Assembly (NCBI GenBank): GCA_964383905.1
Contig: CAYLJO010000007.1
Location: 1 to 55,828 of the forward strand
Length of the DNA stretch: 55,828 nucleotides
Origin: CAYLJO01 sp964383905
GTDB lineage: Bacteria; Acidobacteriota; Blastocatellia; Pyrinomonadales; Pyrinomonadaceae
Direction of reading: 5' to 3'
Below are positions 27,241-35,218 of this stretch, in pieces (position 1 is the stretch's first letter; each line of letters starts with the position of its first letter). The notes under the pieces were generated by a model that was not told where the DNA came from, did not search any database, and was given only the letters and a program-made list of their open reading frames with translations. Made by a program: the position numbers and the translations under genes.

Positions 27241-29139
27241 TCACTTGAGCCATGCGGCGCGGAGGGCAAGCGCCTGCGGCGATGCGTCATCTCTTTTAAC
27301 AATGCGATAGTCGTAGCGGTCCGGTCCGCCGAGCGTGATCGACGTTTGAATATTGCGGCGGTCACGTCGTACGGTGATTGGAACGCGATCCCCTTGCCGG
27401 AAAAGGTTGAGCGCTGTCTCGAACGTCTCGCGTGTGACGCTCTTATTCGCAACCGAGACGATTGCATCGCCTTCTTCCAGCCCTGCGTTCTCGGCGGCCG
27501 AATTGTTGCGCACGGTTAAGACTGTTGGGTCGCCGGAATTTCGCCAATCAAATAGGATGCCGGCCGTATAGGGCTCGCGCGCCGGTTCGCGCACGAGCCG
27601 CAGCCCGACTGCCGCGAGCGCTTCGTCGTAGGGCGGGATCTGCAACCCGCGTACATAGCGCGTGAAAAAGTCGTGCAGGTCTGTGCCCGCGACTCCCGAC
27701 GCCACCCTCTCGAAGTCTTCAGTGGTGTAGCCACGCCCGCGCAGGTAATAAGTCGCGTTCGGACTCTGGATGTAAAACTCTTCGTACATCCGCCGCATCA
27801 CATCGTCAAGCGACGCCCGACCCTGCGTCTTCCCGCGAATCAACAGATCGAGGACGAGGCCGAGCACTTCACCTTTCGAGTAATAACTGATGGAAGTATT
27901 CAAGAGGTTGGTGCGCTGGGCGTGCGGCGCGTCGTCAAGGAAAGGCGCGGAGAGGGAGGCTTCTTCGGCGCTCATTAGACGGCTGCCCGGCGAGTTTTCG
28001 ACAAAGCTAATCGTCCCACTCTCCCTGCTCAAAAAGCGCTCCTCATTCATCAGCCCGGCGCGGAGCAGCATCAGATGGCCGTAGTAATTCGTCAGACCTT
28101 CGGCAACCCACAATCCGCGCGTATTTGCCGGGCGCGTCCAGTCCCAGGGCCCCAGTTCTACGGGGCGCAGGCGCTTGACATTCCAGACATGAAAGAATTC
28201 GTGGGCCGCCGTGCCGAGCGTATTCTCGTACACGCCGGGGTCGGCGAGCGCGCCGGGCTGGATGATTTGTGTCGAAGTCAGATGCTCCATGCCGTCGCCG
28301 GAGCGGTCGTCGGCGGCAAAATGAATTAAGAATGTGTATGAATCAAACTCCGGCGCCCCCCACATCGCCGTTTCGGCACGCACGATCTTTTCAATGTCGC
28401 GAATGAGCGCAGCTCGCTTGCCTCCCTCATCCCCGAACGAGTGCACGACGACGTGGTACGTTTTACCATCCACTTTGAAATCGTCCACCGTCCAGTCGGG
28501 CGCAATCTCGGTCGGGGTATCGATCAAAAGGTCGTAGTTTGGGAACTGCCACTCGTGCTGATCCGTCCGACCCATGCGCCCGTTGACGATCCTCCAGCCT
28601 GCCGGCGGATTAATCGTCAATCCCACAGGGTCGGGTTTGTGGCCGACGATATACATAAAGATGGACCCGCCGTTGAAGTTTGCGTGCCGTGCGTCCAGTT
28701 GAGAGAAAGTCCCCGAGAGGTCGTCGCCAAATACTTTGTAGGTTACAGTCAGGCTCTCGGTTCCCGGTGTCGAGACTCGCCATGTCTGATCATCCAGCCG
28801 GGTGACGGGTCGGGCAGCCATGTCGCACCTCCCGCCGGGCGGGCAGATGCCGGATGCGGCGCGAAACTCCTGCACGTTCTTCGCGAAATCGAAGACTGCA
28901 TAGCGACCGGGCGACCACTTCGGCATCTGGAAATCAAGATGCTCGGCCGCGCCGCTTCCCATCTGGACTTCAATACTCACTTCGAAAAGGTGTGATGCCG
29001 GACGCGGCATCGCCAGTCGATACTCGATGCGACCGAGCGGCTTTTCCTGCTGCGCAACTGCCACCGCGCACAAAATGCTGACAAGCGCGCAGAGCGCCCC
29101 AGCAGCCCGGAACGGCAGAGAACGGCGACGGCAAATCAT
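27241..29139 (-). CDS. Secreted M61-family metallopeptidase with PDZ domain
   Basis: The 632-residue protein has a signal peptide (ends near AVAVAQQ). A beta-rich M61 N-terminal domain follows (about 35-215: IEYRLAMPRPASHLFEVSIE, QMPKWSPGRYAVFDFAKNVQ). The gluzincin domain has HEFFH at 313-317 in GTAAHEFFHVWNVKRL and the third zinc ligand Glu347 in LWVAEGLTNYYG. The C-terminus is a PDZ domain (about 525-610: AAENAGLEEGDAIVSVANKS). The family includes glycyl aminopeptidases. It should be exported to the periplasm. The gene stands alone, convergent with the lipid kinase gene. Confidence 0.92.
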   Translation of the reverse strand: MICRRRSLPFRAAGALCALVSILCAVAVAQQEKPLGRIEYRLAMPRPASHLFEVSIEVQMGSGAAEHLDFQMPKWSPGRYAVFDFAKNVQEFRAASGICPPGGRCDMAARPVTRLDDQTWRVSTPGTESLTVTYKVFGDDLSGTFSQLDARHANFNGGSIFMYIVGHKPDPVGLTINPPAGWRIVNGRMGRTDQHEWQFPNYDLLIDTPTEIAPDWTVDDFKVDGKTYHVVVHSFGDEGGKRAALIRDIEKIVRAETAMWGAPEFDSYTFLIHFAADDRSGDGMEHLTSTQIIQPGALADPGVYENTLGTAAHEFFHVWNVKRLRPVELGPWDWTRPANTRGLWVAEGLTNYYGHLMLLRAGLMNEERFLSRESGTISFVENSPGSRLMSAEEASLSAPFLDDAPHAQRTNLLNTSISYYSKGEVLGLVLDLLIRGKTQGRASLDDVMRRMYEEFYIQSPNATYYLRGRGYTTEDFERVASGVAGTDLHDFFTRYVRGLQIPPYDEALAAVGLRLVREPAREPYTAGILFDWRNSGDPTVLTVRNNSAAENAGLEEGDAIVSVANKSVTRETFETALNLFRQGDRVPITVRRDRRNIQTSITLGGPDRYDYRIVKRDDASPQALALRAAWLK

Positions 29140-29327
29140 AAAAGGTTACTCCAAAGCTTCTGCGATGTGATGAATCTGAGCCTGAGTCGTGGCGGACGCG
29201 CGATTATCCGAGTTTCATATCTTTCTGTCAAAGCGTACGGGGGAAGGCTTGACGCTTCATGCGCGCGTCGGCTAGTTTGTGGGCCAGGATAAAGGGGGAA
29301 GCGCATCTAATTCCTTCATTTTTCGAT

Positions 29328-30557
29328 ATGAGCGCAACTGAACGTCTCTACTACACCGATTCACATCTGACCCAATTTGATGCGCGCGTCACCGCTGTCA
29401 CCGAGCGCGCGAATGGTCTGTACGCCGTGAGGCTTGACCGCACAGCGTTCTATCCGGCCGGCGGCGGTCAGCCGAGCGACACCGGATCACTCGGCGAGGC
29501 GCGCGTCGTTGACTGCGTAGATGAAGAGGGCGCGGGCGTACTCCATTTTGTACAGGGCCGTGTGCCGGAAGTCGGCGCAACGGTCACCGGCCGTGTGGAT
29601 TGGCCCCGTCGTTTTGACCATATGCAGCAGCACACGGGTCAGCATATTCTCTCCCAAGCGTTCGTCGCGCTCTTCGAAGCGCCGACGCGCAGCTTTCGTA
29701 TGATGAAGCGGGCCTGCGAAATCGACGTCGCGCTGAGCGGGCCGACGGGCGAGCGGATTGAGCGGGCCGTCGACCTTGCCAACCGCATCATCTGGGAAGA
29801 TCATCCTGTTTACGTGCGACAGGTGACAAGTGAAGAGGCGGCGCGGCTGCCGCTGCGCAAAGAACCGTCACGCGAAGGAGAATTGCGCCTCATCGAGATT
29901 GAAGGCTTTGATCTGACCCCATGCGGCGGCACACACTCGCGCCGCACCGGTCAAGTCGGTCTCCTCGCCGTGCGCTCGTGGGAACGCGCCAAAGGCATGG
30001 CGCGCATCGAATTTGTTGCCGGCGGTCGCGCCTCGGCGGATTATCGCCGGGCCAACAACACGGCGTACAGCGTGGCGGCGATCTTCAGCGTGGGGCGCGA
30101 TGACGCGCCCGCTTCGGTCAGGCGCCTGATTGAAGAGAACAAACAACTTTTGCGCCGCATCCGCCCGCTCGAAGAAATGGCCGCCCGGGTCGAAGCGGAC
30201 GAACTTCTACGCGAAGCGGTACGGCAGAGCGATGGCGTTAAGATCGTCGCGCGCGCATTTGACGGCCGTGATGGAGAGGCATTGAAACAATTGGCCCAAC
30301 AGTTGATTGCCCGTCCGTCCACCATTGCGCTTCTTGGCTCGCATGATGATGTCGATGCTACGGCGCGACTGGTCTTCGCCCGCTCGGCTGACGCTCCCGG
30401 CGATATGAATACCCTCATGCGTGAAGCCTGCGCGATGCTCGACGGACGAGGCGGCGGCCGCGCAGACATGGCCCAAGGTGGCGGACGCAACCTGGAAAAA
30501 CTTGCGGACGCAATCAGCGCAATAGCGCAGAGACTAATGGGCGAGGCAGTGAAATAA
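29328..30557 (+). CDS. alaX: Alanyl-tRNA editing protein AlaX-L with DHHA1 domain
   Basis: The protein (409 residues from ATG 29328) matches the editing half of alanyl-tRNA synthetase. The N-terminal barrel has YYTDSHLTQFDARVTAV and TAFYPAGGGQPSDTG. The zinc site is formed by H102 and H106 (QQHTGQHILSQAF) and C199/H203 (LTPCGGTHSRRTG). A DHHA1 domain makes up the C-terminal 170 residues, ending with ADMAQGGGRNLEKL. It would remove Ser or Gly wrongly loaded on tRNA-Ala. An in-frame start at 29259 adds 23 residues without support. The next gene on the same strand is tRNA-Ala(CGC), 112 nt downstream, a fitting functional pair. Confidence 0.9.
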   Translation: MSATERLYYTDSHLTQFDARVTAVTERANGLYAVRLDRTAFYPAGGGQPSDTGSLGEARVVDCVDEEGAGVLHFVQGRVPEVGATVTGRVDWPRRFDHMQQHTGQHILSQAFVALFEAPTRSFRMMKRACEIDVALSGPTGERIERAVDLANRIIWEDHPVYVRQVTSEEAARLPLRKEPSREGELRLIEIEGFDLTPCGGTHSRRTGQVGLLAVRSWERAKGMARIEFVAGGRASADYRRANNTAYSVAAIFSVGRDDAPASVRRLIEENKQLLRRIRPLEEMAARVEADELLREAVRQSDGVKIVARAFDGRDGEALKQLAQQLIARPSTIALLGSHDDVDATARLVFARSADAPGDMNTLMREACAMLDGRGGGRADMAQGGGRNLEKLADAISAIAQRLMGEAVK

Positions 30558-30626
30558 ATGGGCTTGCGGGATTACGCCTGTGAAATAGGCTACCACATGC
30601 TCTGGCGCCAGCGGCGGAGCGTGTGC

Positions 30627-30656
30627 TTGACACCACCGCGCTAGCTGTTTGATACT
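30627..30656 (+). promoter_or_regulatory. Promoter for tRNA-Ala
   Basis: TTGACA (30627-30632) is followed after 18 nt by GATACT (30651-30656). The predicted start lies about 7 nt before the mature tRNA, as is common for single tRNA genes. Confidence 0.55.
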
Positions 30657-30669
30657 TGGCATTCGTTAA

Positions 30670-30745
<76 letters not shown>

Positions 30746-30751
30746 ATAAAA

Positions 30752-31876
30752 TCAGGCATTTGAGGCAGGCTTGCGGGCCTGCCTTTTCTCTTTGCCCCTG
30801 TTTTTGACCGGATTTTGACTGGCCGCGCCCGTTTCGGCCAGCTTTTCAACCGCCTCGCGCTTGGCCTCGTCCATCGCGTGCGAGTAGCGTTTCGTCGTCC
30901 TGATGTCGCCGTGACCTAGGATCTCGGCGATCACGACAACATTCACCCCGGCATCCGCCAGGCGGGTGGCTGCCGTGTGGCGCAGATCATGAAAGCGAAA
31001 GTCGGCGATCCCGGCCGCCTTGCGCGCTTCATCGAATTTACGCTTAACGTCAACCAAACGCCCGCCGGTCTTGGGACTCGGGAAAACATACGCGCTTGCT
31101 TTCGGCTGCCGCTCAAGCATCCCGCGCACGGTCGCATTCATGGGCACGACGCGATCTTTGTTGGTCTTTGTGTTGCGAACGTGAACGATGCCCCGCGCGA
31201 AATCCACATCGAACCAACTCAGATTAAAGATTTCGCCCCGCCTCATGCCGGTGTGAATCGCCATGATGACGATGTTTAGCAGCCATTCCTCCCCTTCGAG
31301 ACTCGCAAGCAATCTTGCCTCCTCATCTTTCGAGAGGTAGCGGCTGCGCGTATTGTCCATTCGCAGGGGCCTTACCCTTCGGCAAGGGTTGGTTGGGATC
31401 AACTCATCATCCACGGCAAGGGTGAGTATGGCCGATAAGATTGAGAGCTCTCGGTTGACTGTGGCCGGGCTGCGCTTGCGGTCATACCTGGTGAGCGATT
31501 CACTTCTTTCCCGTTTGAACTGTTCGACATCCGACTTCTTGACGTCCTTCAAAGTTTTGCCCTTGAAGAAAGCACAAAGCACGCCCGCGATCTGCTCGTC
31601 TCGCGCGAAAGAGCGCTTATTATTGGTCTTTTGCAGGGGCAAGTAAGTACCCTTTACAAACTCTTCAAAAAGCGGCGCCGGCAGGGGAGGCGTAGGGTTA
31701 TATCTTTCGTTGAAAATATCATCCCAAATGGCCTCCGCCGCCCGCTTGGCCTGCTCGGAGTTACGGGCATCAGGGATAATCCCTCTGTACCGCTCCCCCC
31801 TGATGGTGAAATCGTAGTAGTAGCATCTTTTTGAAGGATTGCCACTTCCGCCGGGCTTCTTGATGGTGATTTTCAT
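30752..31876 (-). CDS. int: Tyrosine-type site-specific recombinase (integrase)
   Basis: The 374-residue protein has an N-terminal SAM-like core-binding domain (about 75-170) and a C-terminal catalytic domain. The catalytic residues are visible: Arg in HTGMRRGEI, the H-x-x-R box in FHDLRHTAATRL, the later His in LGHGDIRTT, and the nucleophile Tyr in KRYSHA. The start has AAGGAG 8 nt upstream. Its stop lies 7 nt from the 3' end of tRNA-Ala, the classic place for an integrase of a tRNA-targeted element. Codon use is slightly less GC-biased than in the neighbouring housekeeping genes. Confidence 0.93.
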   Translation of the reverse strand: MKITIKKPGGSGNPSKRCYYYDFTIRGERYRGIIPDARNSEQAKRAAEAIWDDIFNERYNPTPPLPAPLFEEFVKGTYLPLQKTNNKRSFARDEQIAGVLCAFFKGKTLKDVKKSDVEQFKRERSESLTRYDRKRSPATVNRELSILSAILTLAVDDELIPTNPCRRVRPLRMDNTRSRYLSKDEEARLLASLEGEEWLLNIVIMAIHTGMRRGEIFNLSWFDVDFARGIVHVRNTKTNKDRVVPMNATVRGMLERQPKASAYVFPSPKTGGRLVDVKRKFDEARKAAGIADFRFHDLRHTAATRLADAGVNVVVIAEILGHGDIRTTKRYSHAMDEAKREAVEKLAETGAASQNPVKNRGKEKRQARKPASNA

Positions 31877-31919
31877 GGTTGCTCTCCTTATGGGAAAAGC
31901 AGCCGCCTCAAGGTACGGC

Positions 31920-32159
31920 TCACTGTATCACGCGAAGCTTTGGATTTCGCAGCCTTTTCCGCGATGCCCCATGCGCCTTCTCAACCGTCCACGCCAACAA
32001 ATCCCCGCGATGAAAGCGCACGAGGGAGCCGACCTTGCGGTGCGGTATCTTGCCCTTTGAAACCCAACTGTAGAGCGTTCCCGGTTTCACTTGGAGCAGG
32101 CTTGCGGCTTCGTCAACGTCTAAAAGTCTGTCAGGGTCAAACGGCTTCTCGGTATTCAT
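31920..32159 (-). CDS. AlpA/excisionase-like helix-turn-helix protein
   Basis: This 79-residue protein has a MerR-like winged helix typical of the helix-turn-helix 17 / AlpA family: LLDVDEAASLLQVKPGTLYS, then WVSKGKIPHRKVGSLVRFHR. Such proteins act as excision factors or as activators of integrase genes in phage satellites and integrative elements. AGGAG lies 8 nt before the ATG. It is 43 nt upstream of the integrase on the same strand, so it probably controls integrase expression or excision. Confidence 0.85.
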   Translation of the reverse strand: MNTEKPFDPDRLLDVDEAASLLQVKPGTLYSWVSKGKIPHRKVGSLVRFHRGDLLAWTVEKAHGASRKRLRNPKLRVIQ

Positions 32160-32170
32160 CGCTGCAACTC

Positions 32171-32497
32171 CTATGCGCCGCCCGCGCCCACCGCCTTTGC
32201 CGAGTTCGGCGGGTATCGCATGGCGCTTCTGGCGATCTTCTCCAGCTCGCTGTCTGGCATTGGCTCGCTTCCCGGCTCGCAGCGGTCGCGCGCCTCAAAG
32301 AGCGCGGCGAGAATCTCGGGATAATCTGCGCCCCTGCCGCGCATCGAACAGGCCACGCGGCGGAACAGGGTATCGTTGCGCTCGCCCTCGATGATTAAAC
32401 CCTTGATTGCTGCGCCGCCTGTGTCCTGTGGCTGCGCTTCTCCGGCCGATGCGACGAGACAGCCTGCTTTTCTTCTGTGAGCCGTATTATGAGCCAT
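32171..32497 (-). CDS. Primase C-terminal-like domain (PriCT type), possibly split from upstream gene
   Basis: The last 70 residues match a primase C-terminal helical domain: EGERNDTLFRRVACSMRGRG, AALFEARDRCEPGSE, and ELEKIARSAMRYPP. The domain normally follows a primase-polymerase domain in one chain. Here it overlaps the end of the upstream primase-like gene by 103 nt in another frame and has no Shine-Dalgarno. The simplest explanation is a frameshift that split one gene; translational coupling of two proteins is also possible. The first 35 residues look like out-of-frame text. Confidence 0.6.
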   Translation of the reverse strand: MAHNTAHRRKAGCLVASAGEAQPQDTGGAAIKGLIIEGERNDTLFRRVACSMRGRGADYPEILAALFEARDRCEPGSEPMPDSELEKIARSAMRYPPNSAKAVGAGGA

Positions 32498-33342
32498 TCC
32501 TGGGCGTCTGCTATCGGAGCATCTTTCACTCGGTATCGTTTGCCGCTTTCATGCAGGCTCGAAGCAATAATTGCAAATCCCCCCTTGCCCCGGATGTCTA
32601 TGCCTCTGCCGATGCGTGAGACTGAGTTTTTTATTTTTAAGCTGGAAGGGGGTTTTAAGAAGGCATGGAAACCGCCGCCGCCCGTCAACGTCGTGAGCGT
32701 TTCATCAAGTGGCCCGTGCTCTGTGATCAGAGCGCGCAAGCTATCATCGCCGCCTTTAGCCGGGTCAACGTCTAAGGCAATTACTTCGCCGGTCGCCAAC
32801 TTGTCAATGTCGCGGCCACTCTCCGCCGCGCGCTCCAAAGCTTTCGCGCCGTAGTTTAGGCTCTGCTTGTCCGCGCGCTGAATATACTCTTCATCGGTAA
32901 GCTGCATCTTCGTGCGCTCCTGCTTTTCTCCGGTACGAACGCGCGGGATCATCTTTAGTGCTTCCGGTATCAACTCAAACACTCCTATGTTGTAGCTCTT
33001 GAACCTTCCAGATTCCTTGCCGGTGCGCGCGGCGTTCATCACCCAATTAGCCGCCGCAATTAAAAACTCCTGATAGGTGGTGGCTTCCTTCTTCGCCCCG
33101 CCGCCCCGCTTAATCTTGATAGGTTGGTAGCCTGTTTGGAAACAAGCCTCTTCGATGGCTTCAAGGTTGCGTCGCCAGAATGTTTCAGGGTGATTGCCTG
33201 TGTACTGGCAACGCTGTGCCATCCATTTGTGCGTTCGCTTGAACGGCCCAAGCTTGCCGCTGTTGGCCCCGAGAATGGCGTCAATGGCGTCTCGATCTCG
33301 AAGGCGTGCTTGGCGGCCCGAAGGCCCTCGTGGGCGGGCCAA
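32395..33342 (-). CDS. Replication protein with partial primase-polymerase domain
   Basis: The C-terminal half (about 190-295) carries prim-pol marks: EVIALDVDPAKGGDDSLRAL with the D-x-D metal site, the TGGGGFHAFL strand, and SRIGRGIDIRGKGGFAIIAS. The part of the fold normally found before the DVD motif is missing. In its place is a different N-terminal region (about 1-180), including QRCQYTGNHPETFWRRNLEA and IKIKRGGGAKKEATTYQEFL, which I do not recognise. The start shown is TTG 33342 with no ribosome binding site. The N-terminus may actually be continuous with the frame of the next upstream gene. Likely the replication or primase gene of the element. Confidence 0.6.
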   Translation of the reverse strand: MARPRGPSGRQARLRDRDAIDAILGANSGKLGPFKRTHKWMAQRCQYTGNHPETFWRRNLEAIEEACFQTGYQPIKIKRGGGAKKEATTYQEFLIAAANWVMNAARTGKESGRFKSYNIGVFELIPEALKMIPRVRTGEKQERTKMQLTDEEYIQRADKQSLNYGAKALERAAESGRDIDKLATGEVIALDVDPAKGGDDSLRALITEHGPLDETLTTLTGGGGFHAFLKPPSSLKIKNSVSRIGRGIDIRGKGGFAIIASSLHESGKRYRVKDAPIADAQEWLIIRLTEEKQAVSSHRPEKRSHRTQAAQQSRV

Positions 33343-33632
33343 GGTACCCAGGAGGTGACACTTGCGGGAAGGGCGCCAGGTTGAGTTGATCCCAATACGT
33401 CCACGTACGAGGGCGGAGGGCCGACAATCAATGGGAGCTGCGGCAAAAGGTTCGGGTCGGTAACCGCCCCGCCCAAGTCAACCGGAGGAAGGGCCGTCGG
33501 GTCCGGGAAGTCGGGCGGCGGCCCCAGATCGGCAAACGGGTCGAAGCCACCACCCCCGAGGTCAAAAGCTCCCAGGTCGAGAGTCGGTCCATCAACCAAG
33601 TCCTCGCCCATGGTGTCAACGCGGCTGAACAT
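33060..33632 (-). CDS. Pro/Gly/Asp-rich unknown protein of the element
   Basis: The start at ATG 33632 has GGAGGTG 13 nt upstream. The first 97 residues are acidic and rich in Pro, Gly, Leu and Asp (LDLGAFDLGGGGFDPFADLG, PDFPDPTALPPVDLGG) and look like a real, disordered or surface-exposed chain. From about 33342 on the frame overlaps the primase-like gene, and its text looks like a shadow, so the true protein may end or shift frame near there. No known domain is seen. Confidence 0.45.
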   Translation of the reverse strand: MFSRVDTMGEDLVDGPTLDLGAFDLGGGGFDPFADLGPPPDFPDPTALPPVDLGGAVTDPNLLPQLPLIVGPPPSYVDVLGSTQPGALPASVTSWVPWPAHEGLRAAKHAFEIETPLTPFSGPTAASLGRSSERTNGWHSVASTQAITLKHSGDATLKPSKRLVSKQATNLSRLSGAAGRRRKPPPIRSF

Positions 33633-33695
33633 TTACTTCTTAAACACCTCCAGCAAAATCAGGCCGACGCTTCGTATCGTCCGTGTAACCATCTG

Positions 33696-33929
33696 CTAGC
33701 TGATCCACCTTTGAAGTCTAGCGAAGTGGTAACCGAGCAGGCCCAGAGCGACCCACTGAACACATTCAAGGTGACCGATGCCCGGCTGTTGCGGAACAAC
33801 ATTTACGATGGTCGGCTGCGGCGCAACTGCGCTTGTACTCTGCACCGGCGGCATCACCGTAACCGGCGCTTGCATTGATGGGTCGCTCGGCCCATCGGCC
33901 AAGCCTCTTCGGTAATATCCAGTTGTCAT
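33696..33929 (-). CDS. Small unknown protein with C-terminal hydrophobic helix
   Basis: The 77-residue protein starts at ATG 33929, 4 nt after the previous stop, with GGAG about 12 nt upstream. The middle is rich in Pro, Val, Gln and Thr (PVTVMPPVQSTSAVAPQPTI). The last 25 residues contain a hydrophobic stretch (VQWVALGLLGYHFARL) that could sit in a membrane. It is tightly coupled to the 34626-33934 gene. Small proteins of this form occur in phages and satellites, but I recognise no family. Confidence 0.5.
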   Translation of the reverse strand: MTTGYYRRGLADGPSDPSMQAPVTVMPPVQSTSAVAPQPTIVNVVPQQPGIGHLECVQWVALGLLGYHFARLQRWIS

Positions 33930-33933
33930 GATT

Positions 33934-34626
33934 TTAGTGCTCCATCCCACTTGCTACTACAACTTTTTCCTCAACCACAGGCTCCGGCTTGGACTCAGCA
34001 GCTGGCGGTTTCAGTCTCTTAAGAATTTGGTTACGCCATTCAGTTACCCAACCAAGAGAATGCGGTAATGAACCGATGTCACCAGCCTTCGGATGTTTCA
34101 TCTGCAAACCTGTGTCAACGAGGGCTCCGAGTAGATCCGGCGTCGCCATCGGCAGCAAGCCGCCGTCGATCACGGGGACGAGTTCTGGAAACTCAGCCCG
34201 AAGCGCAAGGACATCATTGACCGATTTTCGAGGATTAGCATTCCTGTACAGATCGTCGAGGAGGAAAGAACAGGTTTCGCCCAGGGCATTCATTGCCTCC
34301 GGGGAGATTCCCCACACCGGAGCCTCTTGCGTGTTGTCGGGACTCGCGGTCTGTTCCTGTGGCTCCGGCGCTTTGACTTCGCCCTTTTCGTCTGTCGGCT
34401 TCATAGGTTGTTCGTTCACTCTCTTTTTGTGCGAAGTGCTCCGCACCGGCTGTGGCGCCGGCACGGGTATCGGAGGTTGCGGGGTCTGCTGTACGCCGCT
34501 CAGCGCATTGCCGATCACCACACCGAGTCTCGGCGCGACATGCGGCATGACAGGCTCTGCGAGCTCACGCACCAAGTGTGCAGAAATAAGCGAGGTAACC
34601 AAGAAAGACATCTTGGGCGTAGGCAT
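33934..34626 (-). CDS. Unknown protein of the element, Pro/Glu-rich middle
   Basis: The 230-residue protein has a mildly hydrophobic N-terminus (MSFLVTSLISAHLVRELAEP), a Pro/Lys/Glu-rich linker (about 50-105) and a folded-looking helical domain (about 105-200: WGISPEAMNALGETCSFLLD, DVLALRAEFPELVPVIDGG). It ends in a Pro/Glu/Val-rich tail. GGAAAGGGGG lies 5 nt before ATG 34626. It overlaps the upstream gene by 62 nt. No family is recognised. Its close packing with the neighbours suggests a shared transcript. Confidence 0.55.
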   Translation of the reverse strand: MPTPKMSFLVTSLISAHLVRELAEPVMPHVAPRLGVVIGNALSGVQQTPQPPIPVPAPQPVRSTSHKKRVNEQPMKPTDEKGEVKAPEPQEQTASPDNTQEAPVWGISPEAMNALGETCSFLLDDLYRNANPRKSVNDVLALRAEFPELVPVIDGGLLPMATPDLLGALVDTGLQMKHPKAGDIGSLPHSLGWVTEWRNQILKRLKPPAAESKPEPVVEEKVVVASGMEH

Positions 34627-34825
34627 GCGGCCCCCTTTCCACTATGGCAGGAATATCTAAACCAGCGGTTTTAAGCGACCGCCCTAGGTCTTGATAAAAC
34701 TGCCTCAACGTCTGCACATCATAGCCAGCAATTATCTGTTGATAGACAGGCCAGCGTTCGCCCTCTTGCAACTCTGCCAAAGAAGGATAGTGCTCTGGCT
34801 TAAACCTGTGCCTTCTTGCGGTCAT
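34565..34825 (-). CDS. Small unknown protein of the element
   Basis: The 86-residue protein (MTARRHRFKPEHYPSLAELQ, then WPVYQQIIAGYDVQTLRQFY) is mostly helical by composition and has no known domain. GGAGAGG lies 6 nt before ATG 34825. It starts 4 nt after the HTH gene stop and overlaps the next gene, so it is part of the same minus-strand unit. Confidence 0.6.
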   Translation of the reverse strand: MTARRHRFKPEHYPSLAELQEGERWPVYQQIIAGYDVQTLRQFYQDLGRSLKTAGLDIPAIVERGPHAYAQDVFLGYLAYFCTLGA

Positions 34826-34828
34826 CTT

Positions 34829-35056
34829 TTACCTCTCCTTTCGAGATGATTTCTTTTTCCTACGAGATGATTTCTTTTTGCTTGGTGGTCGGCCGCCCTT
34901 TGATGGAGTGAAGTTCATTACCTCTGTGCGGCGTAGCAGTCTATGGCCCCCAACTTCGACAGGATGTAGCCTGCCCCGCTTAATTAGATCAGATATCGCA
35001 GAAGTCGAAACGCCCCGCAGCCTTGCCGCTTCAGTCTGGCTTATAAGCTCTTTCAT
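34829..35056 (-). CDS. Helix-turn-helix DNA-binding protein with Lys/Arg/Ser-rich tail
   Basis: The 75-residue protein starts MKELISQTEAARLRGVSTSA and contains an excisionase/MerR-type helix-turn-helix (SAISDLIKRGRLHPVEVGGH). Its last 20 residues are strongly basic (SKKKSSRRKKKSSRKER), which would favour DNA binding. The start has GGAGTGGAG a few bases upstream. It lies divergent to a plus-strand unit across a 160-nt gap holding a good promoter, so it may be the regulator of the element. A second HTH protein of this kind is found at 31920-32159. Confidence 0.75.
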   Translation of the reverse strand: MKELISQTEAARLRGVSTSAISDLIKRGRLHPVEVGGHRLLRRTEVMNFTPSKGGRPPSKKKSSRRKKKSSRKER

Positions 35057-35079
35057 TCTCCACTCCTGTCTGAAACATC

Positions 35080-35108
35080 TTGACCGTTCTAAGGAATTAG
35101 CGTAACAT
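35080..35108 (+). promoter_or_regulatory. Sigma-70 promoter for the plus-strand unit of the element
   Basis: TTGACC (35080-35085) and TAACAT (35103-35108) are 17 nt apart. The transcript would lead into the gene at 35219. It lies between the divergent HTH gene and that gene, where a regulator would be expected to act. Confidence 0.55.
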
Positions 35109-35218
35109 CTTAATTCTTATTAGGAGTTTAATCAAGGGAAAAGAAATGGACTGATAAGCAGTTACAGTGCCTATCAGCCCTTGACCATCAACCCTCTCGC
35201 TAAAGAAAGGATTCAGGT

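Noticed and set aside
33060..33342. Second half of the 33060-33632 frame as real coding sequence
   Set aside because: The overlapping frame (primase-like gene) has the better protein text here; this part looks like a shadow. The gene is kept in the list with low confidence for its first half only.
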